NCBI GenBank assembly: GCA_963707135.1
Contig: CAVPOY010000002.1
Span: 28,411-92,410, forward strand
Origin: JBGSTR01 sp963707135
Lineage (GTDB): Bacteria > Pseudomonadota > Gammaproteobacteria > Chromatiales > Chromatiaceae
Reading direction: 5' to 3'
DNA length: 64,000 nt
Below, piece by piece: positions 9,187 through 19,395 of this stretch; position 1 is the stretch's first letter; each line of letters begins with the position of its first letter. The notes beneath the pieces are model-generated. The model was not told the origin of the DNA and did not search any database. It saw only the letters and a program-made list of their open reading frames with translations. A program made the translations under genes and the position numbers.

Positions 9187-11436
9187 ATGACCGAGACCCC
9201 CACTTACAACGCCGAAGGTCTGGAGCGCAGGCCGCTCAAGGACTTCACCGAAAAGGCGTACCTGGACTATTCCATGTACGTCATTCTGGACCGGGCGCTG
9301 CCCCACGTGGGCGACGGCCTGAAGCCGGTTCAGCGGCGCATCCTCTACGCGATGTCGGAGCTCGGGCTCAGCGCGGCGGCCAAGTTCAAGAAATCCGCGC
9401 GCACCGTCGGCGATGTCCTAGGCAAGTTCCACCCCCACGGGGATTCGGCCTGCTACGAGGCGATGGTGCTGATGGCCCAGAGCTTCAGCTACCGCTACCC
9501 GCTGATCGACGGTCAGGGCAACTGGGGTTCGCCGGACGACCCCAAGTCGTTCGCGGCCATGCGCTACACCGAGTCGCGGCTGACACCGTACGCGGATCTC
9601 CTGCTCGGCGAGGTCGGGCAGGGGACGGTGGACTGGCAGCCGAATTTCGACGGCACGCTCGACGAGCCGCGCCTGCTGCCGGCGCGCCTGCCGAACCTGC
9701 TGCTCAACGGCGCCACCGGGATCGCGGTGGGCATGGCCACCGACATCCCGTCGCACAACCTGCGCGAGGTCGCGCGGGCGTGCATCCATCTGCTGAAACA
9801 CCCCAACGCCAGCGTCGAGGAACTGGTGGGCCTCGTCCCCGGTCCGGACTTTCCGACCGCCGGCGAGATCGTCACGCCGGCCGAGGACCTGCTCAAGATC
9901 TACCAGACCGGCGGCGGCAGCCTGAAGCAGCGCGCCCGGTTCGAGGTGGAACAGGGCGAGATCGTGATCACGGCGCTGCCGTACCAGGTATCGGGCAGCC
10001 GGGTCCTGGAGCAGATCGCCCAGCAGTTCAACGCCAAGAAGCTGCCGATGATCGAGGACTTCCGCGACGAGTCCGATCACGAGTTCCCGACTCGGCTGGT
10101 CATTGTCCCGCGCTCGAACCGGGTCGACGTCGAGCGGCTGATGTCCCATCTGTTCGCGACCACGGACCTGGAGCGCAACTACCGCGTCAACATGAACATG
10201 ATCGGCCTGAACGGCCGGCCGCGGGTCATGAACCTGCGGGAGATCCTGATCGAGTGGTTGAGCTACCGCACCGAGACGGTCCGCCGACGGCTTCAGCACC
10301 GGCTCGACAAGGTGCTGGAGCGGCTGCACCTGTTGGACGGCCTGCTGATCGCCTTCCTGAATATCGACGAGGTGATCCGCATCATCCGCACGGAGGACGA
10401 GCCCAAGCCGGTCCTGATGGCGCGCTTCTCGCTCACCGACGCCCAGGCCGAGTATGTGCTCAATACCCGCTTGCGGCAGCTGGCAAGACTCGAGGAGATG
10501 CGCATCCGTGCCGAGCAGGCCGAGCTCGCCGAGGAACGCGACGGGCTACAGCGGACCCTCGGCGATGAGAAGCTGTTGAAGCGTCTGATCCGCGACGAGA
10601 TCGCGGCGGATGCCGAGAAGCACGGCGATGCGCGCCGCTCGCCGCTGGTGGCGCGGGCGGCCGCCGCGGCGCTCGGCGAGACCGAGGTAGCGCCGGCCGA
10701 GCCCATCACGGTTGTGCTGTCCGAGAAGGGGTGGGTGAGGGCGGCCAAGGGTCACGAGATCGACCCCGCGGGCCTCAGCTACCGCTCGGGAGACCGATTC
10801 CTGGCGGCCGCTCGGCTGCGCAGCAACCAGATCGCGGTCTTCCTCGATTCGACCGGGCGCAGCTATTCGCTTCCGGCGCATACCTTGCCATCGGCGCGCA
10901 GTCAAGGCGAGCCTCTGACCGGAAGGCTGGACCCCCCGAAGGGCGCGCAATTTGTCGCCGTCGCGGGCGATTCGGGTGATGCCCGCTTCCTGCTCGCCTC
11001 GGACGCGGGCTACGGGTTCATCGTGCGGATCGAGGACCTGTACGCCAAGCCGAAGGCGGGCAAGGCCGTGCTCACTCTGCCGAGGGGCGCGCGGGTGCTG
11101 ACACCGATCGCGGTGGGGGATACCAGTGGTGCGCGGCTGGCCGCGGCCACGACGAGCGGGCACCTGCTGCTGTTCCCGGTCTCGGATCTGCCCGAGATGC
11201 CGCGCGGCAAGGGCAACAAGATCGTCGGTATCCCCTCGGCGCGGGCCGCCGCGCGGGAGGAGCTGGTCGCGGCGCTCGCCGTGGTGCCGGCCGGGCGAAG
11301 TCTGGTCATCATCTCCGGCAAGCGAACCTTTACGCTGAAGCCTTCCGACCTCGACCTCTATCAGGGCGAACGGGGTCGGCGCGGTCGCATGCTGCCGCGT
11401 GGATTTCAGCGCGTGGACGGTCTGGAGGCGGGGTGA
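9187..11436 (+). CDS. parC: DNA topoisomerase IV subunit A
   Basis: 749 residues, normal length for ParC. The breakage-reunion domain is complete, with the catalytic tyrosine at Tyr127 in AAMRYTESRL. The quinolone-resistance region reads HPHGDSACYE; Ser87 and Glu91 match the susceptible residues of E. coli ParC (Ser80, Glu84). The C-terminal part forms the DNA-wrapping beta-pinwheel. ParC works with ParE to decatenate daughter chromosomes; parE is not in this window. A perfect GC hairpin follows the stop codon. Confidence 0.96.
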   Translation: MTETPTYNAEGLERRPLKDFTEKAYLDYSMYVILDRALPHVGDGLKPVQRRILYAMSELGLSAAAKFKKSARTVGDVLGKFHPHGDSACYEAMVLMAQSFSYRYPLIDGQGNWGSPDDPKSFAAMRYTESRLTPYADLLLGEVGQGTVDWQPNFDGTLDEPRLLPARLPNLLLNGATGIAVGMATDIPSHNLREVARACIHLLKHPNASVEELVGLVPGPDFPTAGEIVTPAEDLLKIYQTGGGSLKQRARFEVEQGEIVITALPYQVSGSRVLEQIAQQFNAKKLPMIEDFRDESDHEFPTRLVIVPRSNRVDVERLMSHLFATTDLERNYRVNMNMIGLNGRPRVMNLREILIEWLSYRTETVRRRLQHRLDKVLERLHLLDGLLIAFLNIDEVIRIIRTEDEPKPVLMARFSLTDAQAEYVLNTRLRQLARLEEMRIRAEQAELAEERDGLQRTLGDEKLLKRLIRDEIAADAEKHGDARRSPLVARAAAAALGETEVAPAEPITVVLSEKGWVRAAKGHEIDPAGLSYRSGDRFLAAARLRSNQIAVFLDSTGRSYSLPAHTLPSARSQGEPLTGRLDPPKGAQFVAVAGDSGDARFLLASDAGYGFIVRIEDLYAKPKAGKAVLTLPRGARVLTPIAVGDTSGARLAAATTSGHLLLFPVSDLPEMPRGKGNKIVGIPSARAAAREELVAALAVVPAGRSLVIISGKRTFTLKPSDLDLYQGERGRRGRMLPRGFQRVDGLEAG

Positions 11437-11456
11437 GGCCGCCCGAGGGCGGCCTC
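11435..11456 (+). terminator. Terminator-like hairpin after parC
   Basis: Perfect 10-bp inverted repeat GAGGCCGCCC / GGGCGGCCTC that overlaps the parC stop codon. No T-run follows, so intrinsic termination is uncertain. The hairpin also sits just past the end of the convergent DsrC-like gene and could serve both. Confidence 0.5.
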
Positions 11457-11494
11457 TCAATCGGCGCGGGCTGGCGCGTAACGACTGGGTGCCG

Positions 11495-11839
11495 TTAGGC
11501 CATGTAGCTCAGGGCCTCTTCGCCCGGGTTCGGCAGCCCCGCGACACGCCAGGCCTGGCGGCAGGAGCCGAACAGCCGCTGCACCGCTTTCCGGTCCATG
11601 CCATGGGTGCGGCAGATCTGGGACATCGGGGGAAGGGACCCGTAGGTCATGCGGTGCTCGCGCAGGTAGTAGATGATCGCCCAATGCTCCGGTCCCAGCG
11701 GGCCTATGTCATCCTCTTTGGCGATCGCGCGGGCCATGCCCTGATTCCAGAGATCGGGATCTATCACGAATCCGTCCTCGTCGACGGGCAGCGGACGAGT
11801 GCCTTTGGCTTCTTGCGGGTGAGCGACTGTCTGACTCAT
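11495..11839 (-). CDS. DsrC/TusE family protein lacking the conserved cysteines (RspA-like)
   Basis: 114 residues. The DsrC fold signature is clear: DEDGF near residue 20, EHWAIIYYLRE near 51, and a C-terminal RQAW-RVAGLPNP segment. DsrC proteins carry two cysteines in the C-terminal arm and TusE keeps only the last one. Here the first position is Trp97 and the arm ends GEEALSYMA, so both are missing. The remaining cysteines, Cys76 and Cys93, lie elsewhere. Sulfur transfer by the usual mechanism is therefore not expected; cysteine-less homologues have been proposed to be regulatory. AAGGAG lies 11 nt before the ATG and a good sigma70 promoter lies upstream. It is monocistronic and convergent with parC. 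Confidence 0.85.
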   Translation of the reverse strand: MSQTVAHPQEAKGTRPLPVDEDGFVIDPDLWNQGMARAIAKEDDIGPLGPEHWAIIYYLREHRMTYGSLPPMSQICRTHGMDRKAVQRLFGSCRQAWRVAGLPNPGEEALSYMA

Positions 11840-11916
11840 GGGTCCAAATACTCCTTCGGCTATTCAGGTATAAATAATATTCTTTTATACGCGCATAAAA
11901 TCGCACGTTACCTTGA

Positions 11917-11944
11917 ACTATAAACGGAAATTCGCTCGCGTCAA
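11917..11944 (-). promoter_or_regulatory. Sigma70-type promoter of the DsrC-like gene
   Basis: On the minus strand, TTGACG (11944-11939) and TATAGT (11922-11917) are separated by 16 nt, both close to consensus. They lie about 80 nt before the start codon at 11839. The leader is unusually AT-rich for this genome (TATAAA and ATATTATT stretches around 11870-11895). Confidence 0.6.
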
Positions 11945-12066
11945 CCCGATAGGTGCCCGTCCGCACCGCTGGCGCGGGCTTCGACCGCCCCTAGGCTTGA
12001 ACAGGTGTCGGCCCAGCCGAGCCGAAGCCGGCCGACGTCATGCCCGCGCCTGCGCGCCGAGCCCGG

Positions 12067-12498
12067 TCAGAGCCGGATTTGATGGTGCTCCAGCGGGTAG
12101 CCACGATCCTTGTAGAAGCGGAACCGCTCTCGGCCAGCGGCCCGAACGGCCGCGTCGTGGTCGATGGGTTCGCAGACACGCTCGAAACGGCTGAAGAACC
12201 CCGGCACCTCGTTCGCGAGATTGATCAGGACCTGGTCCTCGGACTCCGGGCTACCGTCCCCGCCGATCAGGACCGGCGTCAGCGCATGGTCGGTCCGCCC
12301 GACGATCCCGTGAGGCAGGAAGCTGTCCTCCCGGAAGGTCCAGAGCAGCCGGTCCAGATGTCGGGCGAGCTCGGCGTCCGGGCAATGGATCAGGACCCTC
12401 ATATCCGAGGTACGGATTCGCTCGACCAACCGGCAGGCGAGCAGGAATCGGTCTCCGCCGCTGGCGGGATCGAGGCTGTAGAAGTCGATTCGGGTCAT
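12067..12498 (-). CDS. holC: DNA polymerase III subunit chi
   Basis: 143 residues, typical of HolC. It begins MTRIDFYSL and contains RFLLACRLVERI, the LWTFREDSFLPHG segment and the C-terminal RFRFYKDRGYPLEHH pattern. Chi links the clamp-loader complex, via psi, to single-stranded DNA-binding protein. Here it stands alone, divergent from pqiA. The gap to pqiA (12499-12703) holds no gene. Confidence 0.88.
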   Translation of the reverse strand: MTRIDFYSLDPASGGDRFLLACRLVERIRTSDMRVLIHCPDAELARHLDRLLWTFREDSFLPHGIVGRTDHALTPVLIGGDGSPESEDQVLINLANEVPGFFSRFERVCEPIDHDAAVRAAGRERFRFYKDRGYPLEHHQIRL

Positions 12499-12703
12499 GC
12501 GCGTGGTGGTTCCAGGGTCACGGCCACGGTGGTCCGGTATAGATCGCCCTTCAGAACAGAGAGACGCGGTCCGGCGACGCGCTCGTTCCGCGGGGGCAGG
12601 CGGATCGACCCGACCCGGCCGGCGCTCGGTTACCCTGGCGATTCTCCAGCGGACCGATTAAGTTGCAACCTTTTTCCGGCACGGATCTGCCATCGGACAC
12701 CGA

Positions 12704-13998
12704 ATGTTGCACGACGCCATCACCGAATGCCACGAATGCGGACTGCTGCAGCGCAACCCCGAAATACCGGCGGGGGGCGTCGCCCAATGCGTCCGGTGCC
12801 GCTGCGTTCTGCACCGGGATCGGCCGGACAGCCTGAACCGGACGATGGCATTGACGCTCGCGGGAATCGTGCTGTTCATAGTCGCGAACAGCTTCCCGTT
12901 CCTCTCCTTCCAGATGCAGGGCCAGGGCACGGAGACGACGCTGATTACCGGTGTCCAGGATCTCTACGCGCAGGGAAAATGGGAGATCGCGGTGGTGGTG
13001 TTTTTTACCAGCATCCTGGCCCCCGGATCGCAGCTCGCCCTGCTGCTGGTCGTGCTGATATCGCTCCGGCTGAACCGGATGCCACGGTGGCTTCCCACCC
13101 TGTTTCGGCTGGTCCAGACTCTGACGCCTTGGGGGATGATGGACGTCTTCCTGCTCGGAATCCTGGTGTCGGTGGTCAAGCTCGCGGACATGGCCACGAT
13201 CATCCCGGGGACATCGCTGTTCGCGTTTGTGGTGCTGATCTTCGTACTCGCGGCGGCTCAGGCGGCGATGGATCCGGATCTGGTTTGGTCGCGGGTCCCG
13301 GTGGCGACCGACGTGAACCGTCCGCTGATGCCCGGAGAAGATCACATCGGTTGCGACGTCTGCGAGCTCGTGGTGCCGCGCCGGGCGGCCCTGCACTTCG
13401 CGGGGAATCTGCGCTGTCCGCGCTGCACCGATGTGCTGCACCATCGAAAACCCTACAGCATCCAGCGCACCTGGGCCCTGGTGATTGCGGCCTGCGTCTT
13501 CTACGTGCCGGCCAACCTGATGCCGATCATGACCGTCACCTCGCTCGGCCGGACCCAGTCGGATACCATAATGAGCGGGGTCGCGTTCCTGTTGACTCAC
13601 GGCATGTGGCCGCTCGCCCTGATCGTGTTCGTCGCCAGCGTGTTCGTTCCGCTGCTGAAGCTCCTGATCCTGATTTTCCTGTTGATATCGGTGCAGCTGC
13701 GATCCGCTGGCGCCCGCTCGATCGGACGCGGCTGTATCGCATCACCGAGACGATCGGCCGTTGGTCGATGGTCGATGTCTACGTGGTCACCATTCTCGTG
13801 GCGCTGGTGCGGCTCGGGAATCTGGCCAGCATTGAGGCCGAGGCGGGGGCGATTTTTTTCTGCGCGGTCGTGGTCCTCACCATGTTCGCGGCCATGTCTT
13901 TCGACCCCAGGCTGATCTGGGACGTCTTGGAGCAGGACCATGCCGGAGACCAGCAACAGCAGCACGCCCCCGGGCCAGCCGCGGAAGGGACCGCCTGA
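12704..13998 (+). CDS. pqiA: PqiA membrane protein, frameshifted near 13.7 kb
   Basis: An inner-membrane partner of the PqiB lipid-transport tunnel. The protein has two zinc-ribbon-like modules (CHEC at 9-12 with CVRC at 29-32; CDVC from Cys217 with a later CPRC), each followed by about four membrane helices. The frame is clean to about 13700 (LLISVQLR). It then continues in another frame as RTRLYRITETIGRWSM and FAAMSFDPRLIW to a stop at 13998. The span is 1295 nt, which fits one missing base near 13700-13715. The fused product is about 431 residues, normal for PqiA. The end overlaps the pqiB start by 59 nt. A sequence error is the simplest explanation. Confidence 0.85.
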
Positions 13999-15662
13999 TC
14001 CAGGGCCGGCCGATCGCATGCCGGCCGGTGCGATGCCTCAGGCGGTCGCCGCCCGCCGGAGCCGGATCTCCGTGGTCTGGCTGATTCCGCTGGTCGCGCT
14101 GGCAATCGGGGGTTGGCTGGCCTACAAGACGATGTCCGAGCAGGGTCCCACGATCGTCATCGAGTTCGCCACGGCCTCGGGCCTCCAGGCGGGAAAGACT
14201 AAGGTGAAGTTCAAGGACGTCGACATCGGTCAGGTAACCAGCATCGATGTCAGCGGGGATCTCAAGAGCGTGATGGTCACCGCCCAGCTCACGGTAGGGG
14301 CATCCCAGTACCTGACGGAGGGAACCCGCTTCTGGGTGGAACGCCCCCGGGTGACGGCGAGCCGTGTATCCGGGCTCGAGACCCTGCTTTCGGGGGCGTA
14401 CATCGCTATTGATCCGGTGGCCGGAGGGCCAGCCGCAGCGGCGCTTCCAGGGTCTCGAGGTGCCGCCACTGATTACGACCTCCGAGGCCGGGAGCCGGAT
14501 AGAGCTGCGTTCCGGAACCCTCGGGTCGCTCAATATAGGCTCTCCCGTCTACTACCGTCAGATCCAGGTCGGGCAGGTCATCGGATACACGCTGGAGGAG
14601 GACGGCCAGGCGGTCAGCATCGAGCTCTTCGTCTCCTCGCCGCACGACCGGTTGGTCTACACCGGCACCCGTTTTTGGAACGCCAGCGGCGTGGATTTCA
14701 CCATTTCGGCCAGCGGGCTCAGCGTGGACACCCAGTCGCTGCTCTCGGTACTGATCGGCGGCGTCGCCTTCGACACCCTGGACACCATCGACGGGGAACG
14801 CAAACGTGCCAAGAAGGATGACGTGTTCTGGCTGTACCCGAGAAAGGATGAGGCCCACGAGAAGACCTATGCTCACAAGGAACGGTATCTTATGTTCTTC
14901 AGGGGCTCGGTGAAGGGTCTCAGCGCCGGGGCCCCGGTGCTGCTGCACGGGATCACCATCGGCAAGGTCCTGGACGTCCAGCTGACCTTCAACGCCGACG
15001 ACTTCGAGTTCGAGGTCCCGGTGCTTCTCGAGATCGAGCCCGACCGTATCGGGGTGACTGGCGACAGCAGCGGACTGACTCGCGAGGACGTGCTCGAACG
15101 ACTCGTGGAGGCGGGGCTCCGCGGCCAGCTCAAGTCCGGCAGTCTGGTGACCGGGCAGCTTTACGTCGATCTCGATTTCCATAAGACTGCCCCGCGGGCA
15201 TCCCTGTCCAGGCACGGGGACTATAGGGTCGTCCCGACCGTGGCGGCGCCGCTCGACGCGCTGACGACCAAGGTCAACGACATCCTGGACAAGGTGGGCC
15301 AGATTCCGATAGAACGGATTGGGCAGGACGCGAGCGAAGCGGTCGCCGGCGCCAGGGAGTTGATGGGCTCCGCCGAGCTCAAGCGCATGGTCACGGAGGC
15401 CGAGGACACGCTGGCGCAGGTTCGGGGGCTGGCCGAGCAGCTGAACGTCAGCATCGCGCCCGAGCTGTCCACGACATTGAAGCAAACCACCTCCACGCTC
15501 AAGAGCGCGGAATCCGTGATAGCGGAAAACTCGCCTATGTATATTGAGTTGCGGCGCATGTTTAGCGAGCTTTCGTCGGCCGCGCGATCGGTCAGGGTGA
15601 TGGCCGAGTATCTTGAGCGACACCCGGAGGCCCTGCTAAAGGGCAAGGGGGGTGGCCGATGA
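13940..15662 (+). CDS. pqiB: PqiB MCE-domain protein, frameshifted near 14.43 kb
   Basis: PqiB forms a periplasm-spanning MCE-ring tunnel for lipids between the membranes. One N-terminal helix (residues about 44-62) is followed by three MCE domains; the first begins TIVIEFATASGLQAGKTKV and the third lies near GLSAGAPVLLHGITIG. A long C-terminal helical region follows. The frame changes after AIDPVAGG and resumes as QPQRRFQGLEVPP. The 1723-nt span fits one extra base, most simply a C in GGGCC at 14426-14430. The corrected protein is about 573 residues. Its stop overlaps the pqiC start (ATGA). Confidence 0.88.
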
Positions 15663-16291
15663 GCCTGATGTGCCCGCGGCGGATAGCCGCCCTGATATTG
15701 ATCGCGCTGCTTGTCGGTTGCGCCACCACGCCGCCCTCAAGCTTCTACACTCTTACGGCCCTGCCCGGCGCGCAGACGAGGGGAGGGCTCAGCGGCGGTG
15801 ACATCGGCGTCGGCCTCGGACCGGTGACCTTCCCGACGTTCCTGGACCGGCCCCAGGTCGTCACGCGCGACGCGGGCAACCAGATCGCGGTCGACGAGTA
15901 TCACCGCTGGGGCGGCACCCTGCAGGACGATTTCCTCCGGGTCTGGAGCGAAAACCTGGCCTTTCTTCTCGATACCAGCCGGATCGTGGTCTTCCCGAGC
16001 GAGGTGCGTTACCCGTTGGATTTCCGGGTTAGCGCCGATGTGCTGACCTTCGAGGCCGGCGCCGACGAGGCCGTGCTTAAGGTGCGCTGGGCGGTGCTGG
16101 ACCCCTATCTGGAGCAGGCGCTCGCGGTCCAAGAGAATGCCTACCGGCAGCGGCTACGGGAGCCCGGCGACGAGGCCGCCATGATTGCCGCGATGAGCGC
16201 CGCGCTCGGCGATTTCAGCCGCGACGTCGCGGCCGTCATCCGCTCTCTGCCCAAACCGGTGCAGACACCCAAGACATCCCCGTTGTATTGA
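15659..16291 (+). CDS. pqiC: PqiC outer-membrane lipoprotein
   Basis: 210 residues with lipobox LLVGC (Cys21) and the SFYTLTALPG opening typical of ABC-type transport auxiliary lipoproteins. In the Pqi system PqiC anchors the PqiB tunnel at the outer membrane. The start overlaps the pqiB stop by 4 nt, which indicates translational coupling. There are no odd features. Confidence 0.85.
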   Translation: MSLMCPRRIAALILIALLVGCATTPPSSFYTLTALPGAQTRGGLSGGDIGVGLGPVTFPTFLDRPQVVTRDAGNQIAVDEYHRWGGTLQDDFLRVWSENLAFLLDTSRIVVFPSEVRYPLDFRVSADVLTFEAGADEAVLKVRWAVLDPYLEQALAVQENAYRQRLREPGDEAAMIAAMSAALGDFSRDVAAVIRSLPKPVQTPKTSPLY

Positions 16292-16515
16292 GGCATTGCC
16301 CCCGCGGGAGCGCTCTCCTGGCGCCCCATATCGGTGCGTTCGGCCCGGAATGGTGCGCCCGACGCTGCCCATCGCGTGGCCGTGCGCAACACCAGGGCGC
16401 CTTTGGCACGAAGTTACAAGCTCTTACCCCTCCTGCCTGAAGATGCCGTCGCGGCATGGATTCTGCTGACTGCTGCGGTCATTTGGGCGTTCACTCGGTT
16501 CGAGGCGGCATTTCT

Positions 16516-17721
16516 ATGGAAACTCTCCAGGCAGGCACAGACGTACTCTTCATCCTGATCGGCGCCGTAATGGTGCTGGCCATGCACGCGGGGTTTGCGT
16601 TCCTGGAGGTCGGCACGGTGCGCGCCAAGAACCAGGTGAACGCGCTGGCGAAGATCATGAGCGACTTTGCCGTCTCCACGATCGCCTATTTCTTCGTCGG
16701 CTACAGCGTGGCCTATGGCGTGGACTTTTTCTCGGGCGCCGCGGCCCTTCAGGAGCGCAACGGCTACGATCTCGTCAAGTTCTTCTTCCTGTTGACCTTC
16801 GCCGCCGCTATCCCGGCCATCATCTCCGGCGGTATCGCCGAGCGCGCCCGCTTCTACCCCCAGCTCCTCGCGTCGATGTTCATCGTGGCGCTGCTCTACC
16901 CGTTGTTCGAGGGCATGACCTGGAATGGCAACCTTGGAATGCAGGCCTACATCGAGGGGGCCTTCGGCGCCCCGTTCCACGACTTCGCGGGCTCGGTCGT
17001 CGTCCACGCCGTAGGCGGCTGGATCGCGCTGGCGGCCGTGCTGCTGCTCGGCCCCCGTCATGGCCGCTACCGCGCGGACGGCGGCATGACGGGCCACCCG
17101 CCATCCTCGATCCCGTTCCTGTCGCTGGGCGCCTGGACGCTGACCGTAGGCTGGTTCGGGTTCAACGTCATGTCGGCGCAGACCGTCGAGGCCGTCAGCG
17201 GGCTGGTGGCCGTCAACTCCCTGATGGCCATGGTCGGCGGCATTCTGGCCGCGCTTATCGCGGGCAAGAACGACCCGGGTTTCCTTCACAATGGCCCGCT
17301 CGCCGGCCTGGTCGCCGTCTGCGCCGGCTCGGACATCATGCACCCGCTCGGGGCGCTGGCGACGGGCGCTGTGGCGGGCGCGCTGTTCGTCGTCACCTTC
17401 ACGCTGACCCAGAACAGGTGGCGCATCGACGACGTGCTGGGCGTCTGGCCGCTGCACGGCCTGTGCGGGGTCTGGGGCGGGATCGCCGCGGGGATCTTCG
17501 GGCTCCAGGCACTGGGCGGGGTAGGCGGCGTGACCCTCGGTGCCCAGTTGACCGGGACACTGATCGGCGTCGCCGTGGCCTTCGGCGGCGGGTTCCTGAT
17601 CTACGGTCTGGTCAAGGCCCTGATGGGCCTGCGCCTGAGCGAGGAGGACGAGTACCTGGGCGCCGATCTCAGCATCCATAAAATCACGGCCCAGCCGGAC
17701 TACAATCGCGGAGAGGTCTGA
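16516..17721 (+). CDS. amt: Ammonium transporter
   Basis: 401 residues with about 11 membrane helices. Family signatures include AMHAGFAFLEVGTVRAKN, ISGGIAERARF, the pore-lining histidine in VVHAVGGWIAL, and the late WPLHGLCGVWGG. The ATG at 16516 is chosen because the protein starts there without a cleavable signal, as is common for this subgroup; the upstream frame from 16456 adds an unlikely Cys-rich stretch. No glnK gene is adjacent, so PII control would have to act from elsewhere. Confidence 0.93.
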   Translation: METLQAGTDVLFILIGAVMVLAMHAGFAFLEVGTVRAKNQVNALAKIMSDFAVSTIAYFFVGYSVAYGVDFFSGAAALQERNGYDLVKFFFLLTFAAAIPAIISGGIAERARFYPQLLASMFIVALLYPLFEGMTWNGNLGMQAYIEGAFGAPFHDFAGSVVVHAVGGWIALAAVLLLGPRHGRYRADGGMTGHPPSSIPFLSLGAWTLTVGWFGFNVMSAQTVEAVSGLVAVNSLMAMVGGILAALIAGKNDPGFLHNGPLAGLVAVCAGSDIMHPLGALATGAVAGALFVVTFTLTQNRWRIDDVLGVWPLHGLCGVWGGIAAGIFGLQALGGVGGVTLGAQLTGTLIGVAVAFGGGFLIYGLVKALMGLRLSEEDEYLGADLSIHKITAQPDYNRGEV

Positions 17722-17932
17722 TCGTTCGCGGAAGAGGGGGCGGAGCTCTCTCCCGTCATCGATTCAGTCTCCGGCGACGTCCGGAGGTTTTGGTCACCAA
17801 GAGACCTTGAAAACTGTATCCTGTCTGCAGGGACGGGCGAATGGACCCGCGTCCCGACCTGGTTCCCTGCCGCTCACGGCCGGGAGGTGCCGCTCATAGC
17901 CAAACAAGGCCGTGCGCCTGAACGTGCCATTC

Positions 17933-19231
17933 ATGCACACCCATTCCAAACCACCGTCTGTCACACCCTGGGATAGTGGCGTTCCGGAGGGGGATCCGCC
18001 GGCTACCAAGCCGGCCGTCCGTCAAGGGCAGATCGAGCAAGGGCTCTCTCGGCGCATCATTTCCGCGGGCCGCCCCGCTATTCGTTTCATCCGTGAGCAT
18101 ATGGAAATGCTCGCATCCATCAATGCGCGAACCGTGGTCGTCAAGGGTATCGAGCGGCACTCGCTACAGTCGCTCTGCTTCTATTATTTCGGGACCGGGA
18201 ACAATCTCGACTACCTACTCGACCGGATTTTCTTGGACCGCAAACTTGATGTTCTAGCCGATGGGTTACGCGCGTGGTCAGCGCCGTCCGCTCTAGAACG
18301 GATCCCGCCGGAGGCGGACCTGGCTGTCGCCGATTTGCCCTGGCCCTACTATTTGCGCATTCGCGGCGATCGCTTCGTCGAGATCCCGGCTTGGGTCGAA
18401 CAGCAAGTGGTCCTCGGCGGAACCTGGGCCTCGGTGCTGAGCGGATTTCGCCGCAGGACCCGGGCGAACGATCTGCGGATGATCCGCACGCGAGGCCTTA
18501 CGGCGCGCTTCACCTCGAGTGAGGACGACGCGAGGCATTTTTATGAACACATGTACCTGCCTTATATCGAGCAGCGCTTCGGCGATCTGGCCTTTTCAGA
18601 GCCCCTGGACAAGGTCGTCAGGTATGCGACAACCGCCGGGCGTTTGCTTCAGATTATCCGGGAATCCAGAGTGGTCGCCGCGGCTGTTCTCGTCGACGCG
18701 GGCCGCACACTGCGCTGTCTATGGGTTGGCGTTAAGCGCTCACTCTCAGTCAAGGATGTGGAGGGGGCCGTCGGCGCCCTCTACTACTATCCCATACGCT
18801 ATGGATACGAACAGGGATTCGATGAAATATATTTTGGCTATTCTCGGCCCGTTCTTAATGACGGTGCCTATCGGTCCAAACGAAAATGGGGTGCGACCGT
18901 CTCCGACGCCGAACGCCATCATCGATTCCTGCTGTTGCCACGGCGACTCTCGCCGGGAGTGATCGGAACGCTGGCTGGCACTGCTTGGCTGGTCAGCAAG
19001 AACGGACACCTGGTCGGCAAACTGCTCGTTGACGGCGGTCCGATCGAACAGGCCGCGCTCGAGACGCTGGTTGCCAACAATTCGGCGGCCGGTATCGAGC
19101 GGCTGCATGTGCTGGCAACCGGCGGCTTTACATCGGAGGCTGCCGATTGGGCCAGCGATGAAGGTCGCGCGCTAACGCTGACCGACCTAACGACGGTGAC
19201 CGATCCGATCGCCACTTACTGCGGCGGCTGA
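17933..19231 (+). CDS. GNAT-fold acetyltransferase-like protein (FemAB/BioF2-like)
   Basis: About 432 residues from the ATG at 17933 (an earlier ATG at 17912 is possible). The central part (~160-340) looks like the duplicated GNAT fold of the Acetyltransf_6 group: GFRRRTRANDLRMIR, then a basic and aromatic segment, and LYYYPIRYGYEQGFDEIYFG near residue 300. Such proteins modify cell-envelope or polysaccharide precursors, but the substrate here is unknown. Codon use is less GC-biased than in amt. It stands alone and is convergent with the hydrolase at 19396. Confidence 0.55.
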   Translation: MHTHSKPPSVTPWDSGVPEGDPPATKPAVRQGQIEQGLSRRIISAGRPAIRFIREHMEMLASINARTVVVKGIERHSLQSLCFYYFGTGNNLDYLLDRIFLDRKLDVLADGLRAWSAPSALERIPPEADLAVADLPWPYYLRIRGDRFVEIPAWVEQQVVLGGTWASVLSGFRRRTRANDLRMIRTRGLTARFTSSEDDARHFYEHMYLPYIEQRFGDLAFSEPLDKVVRYATTAGRLLQIIRESRVVAAAVLVDAGRTLRCLWVGVKRSLSVKDVEGAVGALYYYPIRYGYEQGFDEIYFGYSRPVLNDGAYRSKRKWGATVSDAERHHRFLLLPRRLSPGVIGTLAGTAWLVSKNGHLVGKLLVDGGPIEQAALETLVANNSAAGIERLHVLATGGFTSEAADWASDEGRALTLTDLTTVTDPIATYCGG

Positions 19232-19395
19232 AGCGCCTATCGACGGTGCTCGCTTCTCGGCACTGGCTCAGCGGTCGCGGTCATGACACGGTCTCCCAAT
19301 CTACGCAAAGCCCCGTGCCTCGGCAGCGGGCGTTTGCCGGTGACCGATCGGTAGCGAATTTGTGAAGCATTTGGTACGACGAGCGGCCGAGTGAG

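Noticed and set aside
13690..14435. Programmed ribosomal frameshifting in pqiA and pqiB
   Set aside because: No slippery heptamer with a downstream structure is evident, and these genes are not known to need recoding.
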